From Verrucomicrobiales bacterium (GTDB lineage Bacteria; Verrucomicrobiota; Verrucomicrobiia; Verrucomicrobiales; DEV007), in NCBI GenBank assembly GCA_023253615.1, contig JALRFZ010000508.1:1-7878 (forward strand): a stretch of 7,878 bases of DNA, given 5' to 3'. Positions 1-5,807 of this stretch are shown piece after piece. Below the pieces are notes generated by a model. That model was not told the origin of the DNA. It was given only the letters and a program-made list of their open reading frames with translations, and did no database searches. Made by a program: the position numbers and the translations under genes. Numbering within the stretch: position 1 is the stretch's first letter; each line of letters starts with the position of its first letter.

Positions 1-500
1 TAGAGCACCTCTCCGGGCACCTGCCCGAGGGCCTTGGCGATCCGTTCGTCGGCAGGCACGGAGAAATAAGCCACGGGTGCGCCACGGTGTGCCACGGCGT
101 GTTCGCCGAGCAGACCTCCCAGGGGTTTGCGGCCCGCCACGACCTCCGCCGCCACCTCGGGTGCCAGCCCACCCAGCTGGATCGCGATCGCTCCATACTC
201 GACGGGCGCGTCATTGGAGGCAGCGTGCAAGGTCACGAGCCGGATCACGAACTGGTCGTTGGATTCGTGTTCATGCACCTCGAGATAAAGGCGCGAATGA
301 TGGAATGCCGCCAAGGTGGGCGTCATGTCGTTCGTGTGCACGAGAAGGGACCGGTAGGGGTAAGGAACCTCTTCCCCCCTCAAAAATCGAAAGTCGGGAA
401 GGGTTTCGCCTCCCTTTTCATAAAAATAATGGAAGGGCATGAGCCAACTCAGCGCCTCGGCGAGCTCCAGCCGCGCCCGTTCCTCAGGTGTAGCGTGCAT
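1..500 (-). CDS. Probable chorismate lyase-fold (UbiC/DUF98-like) protein, partial at left edge
   Basis: Open reading frame translated by hand; 166 codons are visible and the C-terminus lies beyond the left edge. The frame is open, has protein-like composition, and its N-terminus overlaps the upstream radical SAM gene by 17 bp, which suggests translational coupling. Visible pattern: a segment LLVHTNDMTPTL (residues 52-63), then FHHSRLYLEV (66-75), PVEYGAIAIQL (99-109) and GRKPLGGLL (123-131). A hydrophobic strand, a short helix and then a 'PLG-x-L/I-L' element resemble the chorismate lyase fold (UbiC and the DUF98 family), which removes pyruvate from chorismate to give hydroxybenzoate. That assignment is from memory of the family pattern, and the catalytic C-terminal part is not in the window, so enzyme activity is not shown. 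An in-frame ATG at 527 would add nine residues (MDSSFPSTV); neither start has a Shine-Dalgarno sequence. I prefer 500 because the overlap is shorter. Confidence 0.6.
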   Translation of the reverse strand, partial: MHATPEERARLELAEALSWLMPFHYFYEKGGETLPDFRFLRGEEVPYPYRSLLVHTNDMTPTLAAFHHSRLYLEVHEHESNDQFVIRLVTLHAASNDAPVEYGAIAIQLGGLAPEVAAEVVAGRKPLGGLLGEHAVAHRGAPVAYFSVPADERIAKALGQVPGEVL

Positions 501-1857
501 CACGGTGCTGGGGAAGGAAGAATCCATGAAGGAGGCGATCGATCTGCAGGAGACCCTCCCGGCTGATGAGGATTTCATCCCCCTCGAGCCGGAGGTAGCC
601 CTCCGCGGCGAGCCCGGCGAACTGATCGGGGAAACGCAACGCGGGATCTTCCCCGTACTTCCCGCGGAAATAGCCCCGGTTGGTGTGGCCAAGCTTCAAC
701 TGAAGGATGAACTCCCGGATGAAACGCTCGTCGTGACTGGTTGGATAGGCGCGGAAAATCGGCAAGCCCCCGGCATCGACCTCGGTCATGTAAGGGCCGA
801 CATCGGCCTGATTCTGATAATGCACGCCGCCGAAATGCCCGAAGCTCGCCACCCCGGCGGAAAGGAGGTCGGCCCCGGCCCAGAGGCTGTCGCGATAGAC
901 AAATTTGGTCGTCTCGGGATTCTTCACCACGGTGTAGGCGCTGCTCACCGTATACCCGGCGGCCTCGAACTGGTCGAAGGCCCAATCGACCCAGGCGCGC
1001 TTCGTCCGCCAGTCGGCGACGGGCGCGGTGACCCGGCCCGACTCCTTCATCTCCTTGTAAATCGTGGTGTTGAAGGGAATCTCCATCTGATAGATGGTGA
1101 CACAGTCGGGTTCCTGCTCGATCGCGGTGCGCACGCAGCGCTCCCAGTTGTCGGGCGTCTCATCCATCATCCCGGCGATCAGGTCGATGTTGAGCTGGTC
1201 AAACCCGAGGGTCTTGGCAAAGGCGATCGCCCGATAGGCCTCCTTGGAACGGTGGGCCCTTCCGTTCACCTCGAGAATGTGATCATCGAAACTCTCGATC
1301 CCCAGACTGAGGCGGGTCACGCCGATCTCCCTCAGGGCTTCGAGCTTTTTCTCCGTCAGCGTTCCCGGCTCGGCCTCGAAGGCGACTTCCTCCGTTTCGT
1401 CCCAGGGGAAAAGATCTTTCATCCGGTCGGTCAGGTTCCGGAGCTGGTCGATCGAAAGATAGCTCGGCGTGCCGCCGCCGAAGTACACGAACTGGGGTTT
1501 CCTCCCCGCAAGATAAGAAGTGCGGGAGTAGCGCTCGAACTCGCGGATCCCCGCATCGAGGTAGGCGTTGATCTCGGAGGCGTTTTTGTCGGTGTAAACG
1601 CGGAAGTAACAGAAATGGCAGCGTTTGCGGCAGAAGGGAATGTGGAAATAGACCCCCAGATTCGTATCGACCGGCCGGGGAGAATTCAAGATGGCGTGGA
1701 CGGCGTCCTTGTGCTCCGGCTTCCAGAAGGAAAAGGGCGGGTAATTCGCCACGAAGTAATTCCCCGCCTCGGTCTGTTCGGACGACGCCGCATCGAGCGG
1801 CACCCGCAATTTGTCAATGACACCCGAAGGCAAGGTGGATTTGGTGGGAGTGGCCAT
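484..1857 (-). CDS. HemN/HemW-like radical SAM protein (coproporphyrinogen III oxidase family)
   Basis: A 457-residue radical SAM enzyme. The Fe-S cluster motif is HIPFC-RKR-C-HF-C at residues 72-83, giving C76, C80 and C83 (CX3CX2C), followed by YF. Other family marks are the SAM-binding GGGTPS (127-132), EAEPGTL (161-167), SLGIESFDD (184-192) and the HemN-type SAGVASFGHFGG (333-344). A C-terminal HemN-like domain follows (about 375-445). Known relatives include the oxygen-independent coproporphyrinogen oxidase HemN, the heme chaperone HemW and class C radical SAM methylases. The cluster motif ends CHFCYF, whereas true HemN has CYFCGC and typical HemW has CPYCDF, so I would not call this hemN or hemW. 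The open frame extends upstream to 2028 but that part runs through the 3' end of the PQQ gene; the ATG at 1857 begins a sensible N-terminus (MATPTKS) with only a weak GAG 5-7 bases upstream. It lies 34 bp after the lipoprotein gene and overlaps the chorismate-lyase-like gene, its likely partner. The substrate is unknown. Confidence 0.9.
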   Translation of the reverse strand: MATPTKSTLPSGVIDKLRVPLDAASSEQTEAGNYFVANYPPFSFWKPEHKDAVHAILNSPRPVDTNLGVYFHIPFCRKRCHFCYFRVYTDKNASEINAYLDAGIREFERYSRTSYLAGRKPQFVYFGGGTPSYLSIDQLRNLTDRMKDLFPWDETEEVAFEAEPGTLTEKKLEALREIGVTRLSLGIESFDDHILEVNGRAHRSKEAYRAIAFAKTLGFDQLNIDLIAGMMDETPDNWERCVRTAIEQEPDCVTIYQMEIPFNTTIYKEMKESGRVTAPVADWRTKRAWVDWAFDQFEAAGYTVSSAYTVVKNPETTKFVYRDSLWAGADLLSAGVASFGHFGGVHYQNQADVGPYMTEVDAGGLPIFRAYPTSHDERFIREFILQLKLGHTNRGYFRGKYGEDPALRFPDQFAGLAAEGYLRLEGDEILISREGLLQIDRLLHGFFLPQHRDARYT

Positions 1858-1865
1858 GATCTCGG

Positions 1866-1896
1866 AAAAAGGGAAAGAGTGAGAGGACGGCTCACT
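1866..1896 (-). terminator. Weak intrinsic terminator or attenuator between PQQ lipoprotein and radical SAM genes
   Basis: On the minus strand, AGTGAG and CTCACT form a perfect 6-bp stem around a 7-base loop. It overlaps the stop codon of the PQQ gene and is followed by CTTTCCCTTTTT, ending shortly before the radical SAM ATG. The stem is short and half AT and the T-run is interrupted by C, so termination would be partial at best. It could uncouple the lipoprotein gene from the two downstream genes, but it could also be chance. Confidence 0.3.
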
Positions 1897-3079
1897 TCCG
1901 GAAACCATACACCACGCCGTCTTCGCCGCAAACCACGAGGGTCCCGCGCGATGCCGCCGGTGAAGCCTTGATCTGGGCGCCGAGGTCGTAGCTCCAGGCT
2001 TCGGTGCCGTCGTCGCGACGAATCGCATAAAGCCTGCCGTCCATCCCTCCCTGCCAGAGATGCCCGCCGCTGATGAGCGGAGAACTGCTCAAGCCGCGCC
2101 GGGCGATGAAGGCCCAGACCTCCTCACCGCTCACCCGGTCGTAGGCGACGAGCCGCTTGTCGGGCCCGGCGACATAGAGCCGGGTCTCATCAACCGCGGG
2201 CGAGGCCGTGTATTCGATTCCCGTCTTCGTTTTCCAAACCGTCTCGCCCGAGGCGATCTCGATCGCGACGACCTCGCCGCCATTGTGGGCGACGTAGGTG
2301 ATCCCATCGCGCACCGCGGAGGTGTTGGCCACGTAGGCACCGATCTCAATCTCGCGCTTGGCCCCTTCCCCGTCCGCGGGCAACACGTGGAGCAGGCCAT
2401 CGCAGCCTCCGAATGTCAGATCGACACGCCCGTCCGCGGAGCGCACCGTCGTGGGGGTCGAGACCACGTAGTTCCCGGTTTCGTGCTTCCACAACACCTC
2501 TCCACTCGAGGCATTCAAACAATAGAGGAAATAATCATGACTGCCCACGTAGATCCGGTCGGGCTGCCCGTCTCCGGTCAAGGTGTTGATCCCCCCCTCG
2601 ATCTTGCCCTCGGTCTCGAAGCGCCAGGCTTCCTTCCCATCGGCCGCGCCGAGAGCGTAGACAAATCCATGGGTATCCCCGAAAAAGACGCGATCCCCGA
2701 GCACCGCGGCCGGCGCGATCACCGGTCCCTCGGCTTTGAAGGTCCAGATCGATTCGCCGGTTTTCAGATCAATCGCATAAAAATTGCCGTCCTGGCTGCC
2801 GACAAAAACACGACCCGCGGCGATCACGGGTGAAGCATCGATGGGCGGGCGTCTTTTTCCCCCTTCCACCGGGGGAGAAAAACTCCATGCCAGATTCAGG
2901 GGAACCGGCAGGACCTCCGGAGTAAATCCCCGCATTTCCGCATCGCCGCGGAACAAAGGCCAATCATACTCCGCCACTTCCTCCCCGGCACCAAGCCCAT
3001 CGCCCGGAACACCCGGCTCCGGCGATCCCCCGCAGCCCGCCAAAAACACGGACACCCCCACCAGAAGACACAGCCGCAT
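1892..3079 (-). CDS. PQQ-type beta-propeller repeat lipoprotein
   Basis: A 395-residue predicted lipoprotein. The N-terminus has one Arg, a hydrophobic stretch and the lipobox LAGC with Cys16 as the lipidated residue. After a Gly/Pro/Glu-rich linker (17-38) comes WPLFRGDAEMRGFTP (40-54), the usual opening of this family, and then seven to eight propeller blades of about 38 residues. Each blade has the form 'SP-x-V-x-x-G-x-x-x-V-G-x-x-D-G-x-x-Y-A-x-D-x-x-T-G-x-x-x-W'; clear copies begin near residues 83, 122, 172, 205, 253, 291, 331 and 372. The repeats match the PQQ/quinoprotein dehydrogenase-like propeller. No dehydrogenase active site or heme motif is seen, so it is more likely a binding or scaffold protein, like BamB, than an enzyme. 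PQQ binding itself is not shown. The open frame reaches back to 3145, but the start at 3079 gives a compact type II signal peptide. It is first in the leftward gene series and divergent from the DUF3108 gene. Confidence 0.88.
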   Translation of the reverse strand: MRLCLLVGVSVFLAGCGGSPEPGVPGDGLGAGEEVAEYDWPLFRGDAEMRGFTPEVLPVPLNLAWSFSPPVEGGKRRPPIDASPVIAAGRVFVGSQDGNFYAIDLKTGESIWTFKAEGPVIAPAAVLGDRVFFGDTHGFVYALGAADGKEAWRFETEGKIEGGINTLTGDGQPDRIYVGSHDYFLYCLNASSGEVLWKHETGNYVVSTPTTVRSADGRVDLTFGGCDGLLHVLPADGEGAKREIEIGAYVANTSAVRDGITYVAHNGGEVVAIEIASGETVWKTKTGIEYTASPAVDETRLYVAGPDKRLVAYDRVSGEEVWAFIARRGLSSSPLISGGHLWQGGMDGRLYAIRRDDGTEAWSYDLGAQIKASPAASRGTLVVCGEDGVVYGFRK

Positions 3080-3128
3080 CAGAAAGCACTTTCGAACGAA
3101 AAGGTTTTGAAGAAAACCAATCTTTGGA

Positions 3129-3156
3129 TTGCGAGAATCTCTCATTCGTCTATGAT
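3129..3156 (+). promoter_or_regulatory. Candidate sigma70-type promoter for the DUF3108 gene
   Basis: TTGCGA (3129-3134, 4 of 6 to consensus) and TATGAT (3151-3156, 5 of 6) are separated by 16 bp in the 155-bp AT-rich gap between the divergent PQQ lipoprotein and DUF3108 genes. The start point would be near 3163, giving a leader of about 72 bases. I see no equally good pair for the leftward gene: TTGATA and GATAAT are present on the minus strand but only 14 bp apart. Confidence 0.4.
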
Positions 3157-3234
3157 TATCTCGATTTTCCAGAATATCAACGCCACTTGCGATTTGGATT
3201 GGGCATCATTCGACCACTCTGTTTCCCATTCTCC

Positions 3235-4056
3235 ATGAAAGCGTTACCCATCGCACTATTTCTCTCGGTTTTTTCGACCAATGGTCTTTTTTCCGCAGAA
3301 GTCGCCGGACCTCCCGAATGGATGAAGAACGTCACGCGCCTTCCTCCTGGAGACCACGCCGACCTTCGTCCCGTCGCGCTTGAATATACCCTCGACTGGA
3401 ATCATCGCGTGAACGCCGGACGCGTCGAGATTACGATCGCGAGGAGCGAGGCAAACGCCGGACGCTTCGTCGGTGATGCCGAGGGACGGAGCACCGGATT
3501 CGCCCGGGTGCTCTATCCCTACGATTTCCGGGCCCAATCGATCGTCGATCAGAACAGCCTGCGCCCCCTCACCTTCCAGCTTGTGGAGAAGGAGCGGAGC
3601 GGAGAGAACAGCTACGACATCATTTTCGAGCCGAAGCGCCAGATCTTCACCACCACTTCCAAACAAAAAAACGAAACCGTCTCGAATACCGGTCGTTTCC
3701 GTTTTGATTTCGGACAGGATGCCCTTTCCTCCGCCTTCTACCTGCGCAGCCAGCCGCTCCGCAACGGCGACAAGATCTCCATGGTCGTCACCCCCTTCAA
3801 TCGCCCGTATCTGGCGAGCTTCGAAGTCATCGGGCGGGAGAGCCACAAGGTGAAAGGCAAGGTTTACGAGGCGATCAAGCTCGATGCCCGGATCGGCAAG
3901 GTGAATCCCGACCTGAGCATCAAAACCTACGAGAAGGTGAAGAGCACCACGCTCTGGTTCAGCGACGACCAATACCGCATCCCCCTGGAACTCCAGTCAC
4001 AACTGACGTTCGGCTATGTCTCCGCGAGGCTGGATGAGATGAAGTGGCTGGAGTGA
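3235..4056 (+). CDS. Secreted DUF3108-domain protein
   Basis: A 273-residue protein with a Sec signal peptide: Lys2, then a hydrophobic core ending in FSA, with likely cleavage between A21 and E22. The mature part matches DUF3108 by pattern. It opens with the strand LEYTLDWNHRVNAGRVEI (49-66), then YPYDFRAQSIVDQNSLRP (94-111), a DALSSAFYLRSQPLRNGDKI segment (162-181), a strand 'F-x-V-I-G-R-E-x-x-K-V-K-G-K-x-Y-E-A-I-K-L' (196-215), and ends with TLWFSDDQYRIPLELQSQ (239-256) and a closing beta-strand. DUF3108 proteins are periplasmic or outer-membrane-associated beta-rich proteins of unknown function, common in Proteobacteria and the PVC group. The open frame extends upstream to 3124, but the ATG at 3235 directly starts the signal peptide. 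No Shine-Dalgarno sequence is visible. It is monocistronic in this window: divergent from the PQQ gene and convergent with the coiled-coil pair, with which its stop codon abuts. Confidence 0.88.
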   Translation: MKALPIALFLSVFSTNGLFSAEVAGPPEWMKNVTRLPPGDHADLRPVALEYTLDWNHRVNAGRVEITIARSEANAGRFVGDAEGRSTGFARVLYPYDFRAQSIVDQNSLRPLTFQLVEKERSGENSYDIIFEPKRQIFTTTSKQKNETVSNTGRFRFDFGQDALSSAFYLRSQPLRNGDKISMVVTPFNRPYLASFEVIGRESHKVKGKVYEAIKLDARIGKVNPDLSIKTYEKVKSTTLWFSDDQYRIPLELQSQLTFGYVSARLDEMKWLE

Positions 4057-4064
4057 TCACTCCA
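4049..4064. repeat. 16-bp perfect palindrome holding two abutting convergent stop codons
   Basis: TGGAGTGATCACTCCA reads the same on both strands. Its centre, TGATCA, contains the TGA stop of the DUF3108 gene (4054-4056) and, on the other strand, the TGA stop of the coiled-coil gene (4057-4059), so there is no spacer between the genes. As RNA it could fold as a 6-bp stem with a GATC loop. On the plus side only TTT follows and on the minus side no T-run, so it is a poor intrinsic terminator although it occupies the place where one would be expected. Confidence 0.5.
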
Positions 4065-4971
4065 TTTCCGATTGGAGCCGGGCGATGCGTTGGCGAAGCT
4101 CGCTCTCCTCCAATTCGATCCGCGAAATCTTGTCGTCGTGCATCTTCAACGTCGAGGAGATTTCAGACTGCGATTTTTTGATCTTCGCCTCTCGAAAAAC
4201 ACGCTCGGCATTCGCCTTGTCCGACCTCGCGAGCTTCTTTTGGGTAAAAAGATCCGAAAACCTGAGTTTCAGCTCGTTGATCTCCCTCTGTCGTGCCTCA
4301 TTGCGTTTGCGGATGGCCTCATAATCAGGCGCCGCATTTTCTGAGACAGCCGGCGCGGATGTCGTGGAAGATGACCCGACCGCCGCATTTCCCGCAGGCG
4401 AGGAGGATGCAGCGACCATCTGCTTTTCCGCCGGACTTTGCAAGACATCAGGCTTGTTCTGTTTCAATACTGCCAGGGTCGTGGAGGGCGGATTCGTCCT
4501 CGGCGGCAACAGGATCCTGGCGGCAAACACGTCCGGGAGCTGATCGAGCGGGATGGAACGACTGCCGGTCGCGCCTTGCACCAGAATGGCGCCTTGGCCG
4601 GCACTGACGAACGAGCTTGGTTCCACCGATTGGCCGTTTTTCAAGACAAACGACCCAAGCTCCTCGCCCGGAGAAAACTTTGTGACGACCCGGAACGCGC
4701 TTTGGTAGGCATTCAGAAGAAATTCTTTGTCAGACAGGGACTTCTCTTTTCGAGGAAACGCCTCTTTCGAAACCATGATCTCCTTTTCGGCGGCCTCGAT
4801 GTTCGCCATCAACTGCGGAAGATCACCGTTTTCCGACTTCAGTGTCTCGATCTTGGCCTGGATCTCGGCAATCTCGCCCTCCAACTCCGCGATTTGCTTT
4901 TCGGTTGCAAAGACAGCGGTGCCCGCCATTGCGAAAGAGAGAAGAAAAACAGCTCTTTGATGCGATTTCAT
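4057..4971 (-). CDS. Secreted coiled-coil protein with small beta module, function unknown
   Basis: A 304-residue protein with a Sec signal peptide (MKSHQRAVFLLSF onward; likely cleavage after A22, FA-TEK). Residues 23-72 form a predicted coiled coil with charged heptads. Residues 101-156 hold a beta-rich module: G-S-F-V-L-K-N-G-Q-S-V, then I-L-V-Q, then G-S-R-S-I-P-L-D-Q-L-P. The next part, about 157-213, is a Pro/Ser/Ala-rich low-complexity linker. A second, highly charged coiled coil covers 217-304 and ends in SEME. It follows the lipoprotein gene after 21 bp on the same strand, so the two are very likely co-transcribed, and the module aligns with one in that lipoprotein. Two coiled coils joined by a flexible linker suggest a structural or oligomeric periplasmic role. 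I do not recognise a named family. The upstream sequence is CT-rich with no Shine-Dalgarno motif. Confidence 0.82.
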   Translation of the reverse strand: MKSHQRAVFLLSFAMAGTAVFATEKQIAELEGEIAEIQAKIETLKSENGDLPQLMANIEAAEKEIMVSKEAFPRKEKSLSDKEFLLNAYQSAFRVVTKFSPGEELGSFVLKNGQSVEPSSFVSAGQGAILVQGATGSRSIPLDQLPDVFAARILLPPRTNPPSTTLAVLKQNKPDVLQSPAEKQMVAASSSPAGNAAVGSSSTTSAPAVSENAAPDYEAIRKRNEARQREINELKLRFSDLFTQKKLARSDKANAERVFREAKIKKSQSEISSTLKMHDDKISRIELEESELRQRIARLQSEME

Positions 4972-4992
4972 GGGATGGAAAGGGTCCGAACG

Positions 4993-5568
4993 TCAATTCG
5001 CGGCGGCCGCCTGGTCCACCAAGACGGTGGACTCGTGGATGAGGTTCCGCCGAAGGCCTGCGGGGAGTTGCAAGACCGGAAGGGTGGCCTCTCCTCCCGC
5101 GTGCAGGATCACCAGATTCTCATCGGTCACCTCCTTGATGGTCACACCCGTGTATTGTTTGCCATCGGTGGTGGTGATTTCCGGAAGCACCACGCCTTTG
5201 AAGGAATTCCTCGTCGCGGGACGCCAGACTCCGAGTCCCGCCTCAAGCTCGGCATCCAGTGCATCAAGCGAAGCCGAATAGGTGCGCACCGCCTCCAATT
5301 TCGTGGAGATTTCCAACTCCTTCGCGATCACCTCCGGTTTTTCGGAAGCGGCTTTGGTGAGAATTTTCAACTCCGACTCGAGGGATTTCTTCTCAGCCCG
5401 GAGCTCGGATAGACGCTCCCGGATCGAATCTCGCTCCGCCTTGTCCGCTTGGTAGGAATCGGATTCAGCGGCCTCCTCGTCGGAAACGGATTCTTTCTCG
5501 AGACAGCCCGCCATGAAGAGGGTCGAGGCGAAGGCAATGACGTGGGCGCAGCGGCGGATCATTCGCAT
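4993..5568 (-). CDS. Coiled-coil lipoprotein with the same small beta module, function unknown
   Basis: A 191-residue predicted lipoprotein. The N-terminus MRMIRRC is basic, then comes a hydrophobic stretch ending in the lipobox MAGC with lipidated Cys22. An acidic Ser/Glu/Asp-rich linker (23-42) precedes a coiled coil at about 43-110. The C-terminal module (122-177) reads F-K-G-V-V-L-P-E-I-T-T-T-D-G-K-Q-Y, then V-T-I-K-E-V, V-I-L-H, G-G-E-A-T-L-P-V-L-Q-L-P. I associate this 'DGK-x-Y ... P-x-x-x-L-P' pattern with many small secreted Verrucomicrobiota proteins; its function is unknown. The frame is open up to 5601, and an ATG at 5562 would start MIRRC; I chose 5568. The start has no Shine-Dalgarno sequence. 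A TAAATT-like -10 lies about 35 bp upstream (CATAAATTAG on the minus strand near 5602-5611), but no good -35 pairs with it. It is first in a two-gene unit with the secreted coiled-coil protein downstream. Confidence 0.82.
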   Translation of the reverse strand: MRMIRRCAHVIAFASTLFMAGCLEKESVSDEEAAESDSYQADKAERDSIRERLSELRAEKKSLESELKILTKAASEKPEVIAKELEISTKLEAVRTYSASLDALDAELEAGLGVWRPATRNSFKGVVLPEITTTDGKQYTGVTIKEVTDENLVILHAGGEATLPVLQLPAGLRRNLIHESTVLVDQAAAAN

Positions 5569-5674
5569 GGAGGAGTGTTGGCGGAATCGCGGCGCGCGCA
5601 ACTAATTTATGACACCGGAATCCTCACTTCGGCGTTGCAAGGTGGAGTTGAACGTAAAATCCGACCGAAGCACC

Positions 5675-5702
5675 TTGATTTCCCCCGCTTGGCCCTTACA
5701 CT
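5675..5702 (+). promoter_or_regulatory. Candidate promoter for the tRNA-Leu gene
   Basis: TTGATT (5675-5680, 4 of 6) and TACACT (5697-5702, 4 of 6) are 16 bp apart. The start point would be near 5709, about 12 bases before the mature tRNA. The stretch just after the -10 is GC-rich (TGCCCTCCGCG), as is common for stable-RNA promoters under stringent control. Moderate match only. Confidence 0.4.
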
Positions 5703-5720
5703 TGCCCTCCGCGAACAAAG

Positions 5721-5801
5721 GCCGGTGTGGCGGAATGGTAGACGCGCTCGATTCAAAATCGAGTTTCTCACGAAGTGCGGGTTCGAGTCCCGCCGCCGGT
5801 A
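5721..5801 (+). tRNA. tRNA-Leu, anticodon CAA
   Basis: The cloverleaf was folded by eye. The acceptor arm is GCCGGTG at 5721-5727 with CGCCGGT at 5794-5800 (two G-U pairs), and the discriminator base is A5801. The anticodon stem is CTCGA/TCGAG (5747-5751 and 5759-5763) around the loop TTCAAAA, so the anticodon CAA is at 5754-5756 and reads UUG. A long variable arm with a TTC/GAA stem (5764-5776) marks it as class II, as expected for leucine. The T arm is GCGGG-TTCGAGT-CCCGC (5777-5793). The CCA end is not encoded (TGG follows) and must be added by the CCA-adding enzyme. It ends 6 bp from the convergent ribulokinase gene. Confidence 0.95.
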
Positions 5802-5807
5802 TGGGCA

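Noticed and set aside
87..566. Plus-strand open frames at the left edge
   Set aside because: The minus frame from 500 has better protein-like composition and a coupled start at the end of the radical SAM gene; the plus frames are shadows.
484..1857. Naming the radical SAM gene hemN or hemW
   Set aside because: The residues after the third cluster Cys (YF) do not match the HemN CGC or the usual HemW CDF pattern, and the gene context does not involve heme genes.
439..1971. Long plus-strand open frame of 510 codons opposite the radical SAM gene
   Set aside because: It is antisense to a gene with clear family motifs, has no recognisable domains, and long antisense frames are common in GC-rich coding DNA with biased codon use.
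2060..2833. Plus-strand open frame of 257 codons opposite the PQQ lipoprotein gene
   Set aside because: It is antisense to regular beta-propeller repeats; its apparent repeats only mirror them.
5721..5801. tRNA-Leu as an integration site for a mobile element
   Set aside because: No integrase, no direct repeat of the tRNA 3' end in the window, and the gene just after it is an ordinary intact araB on the opposite strand.
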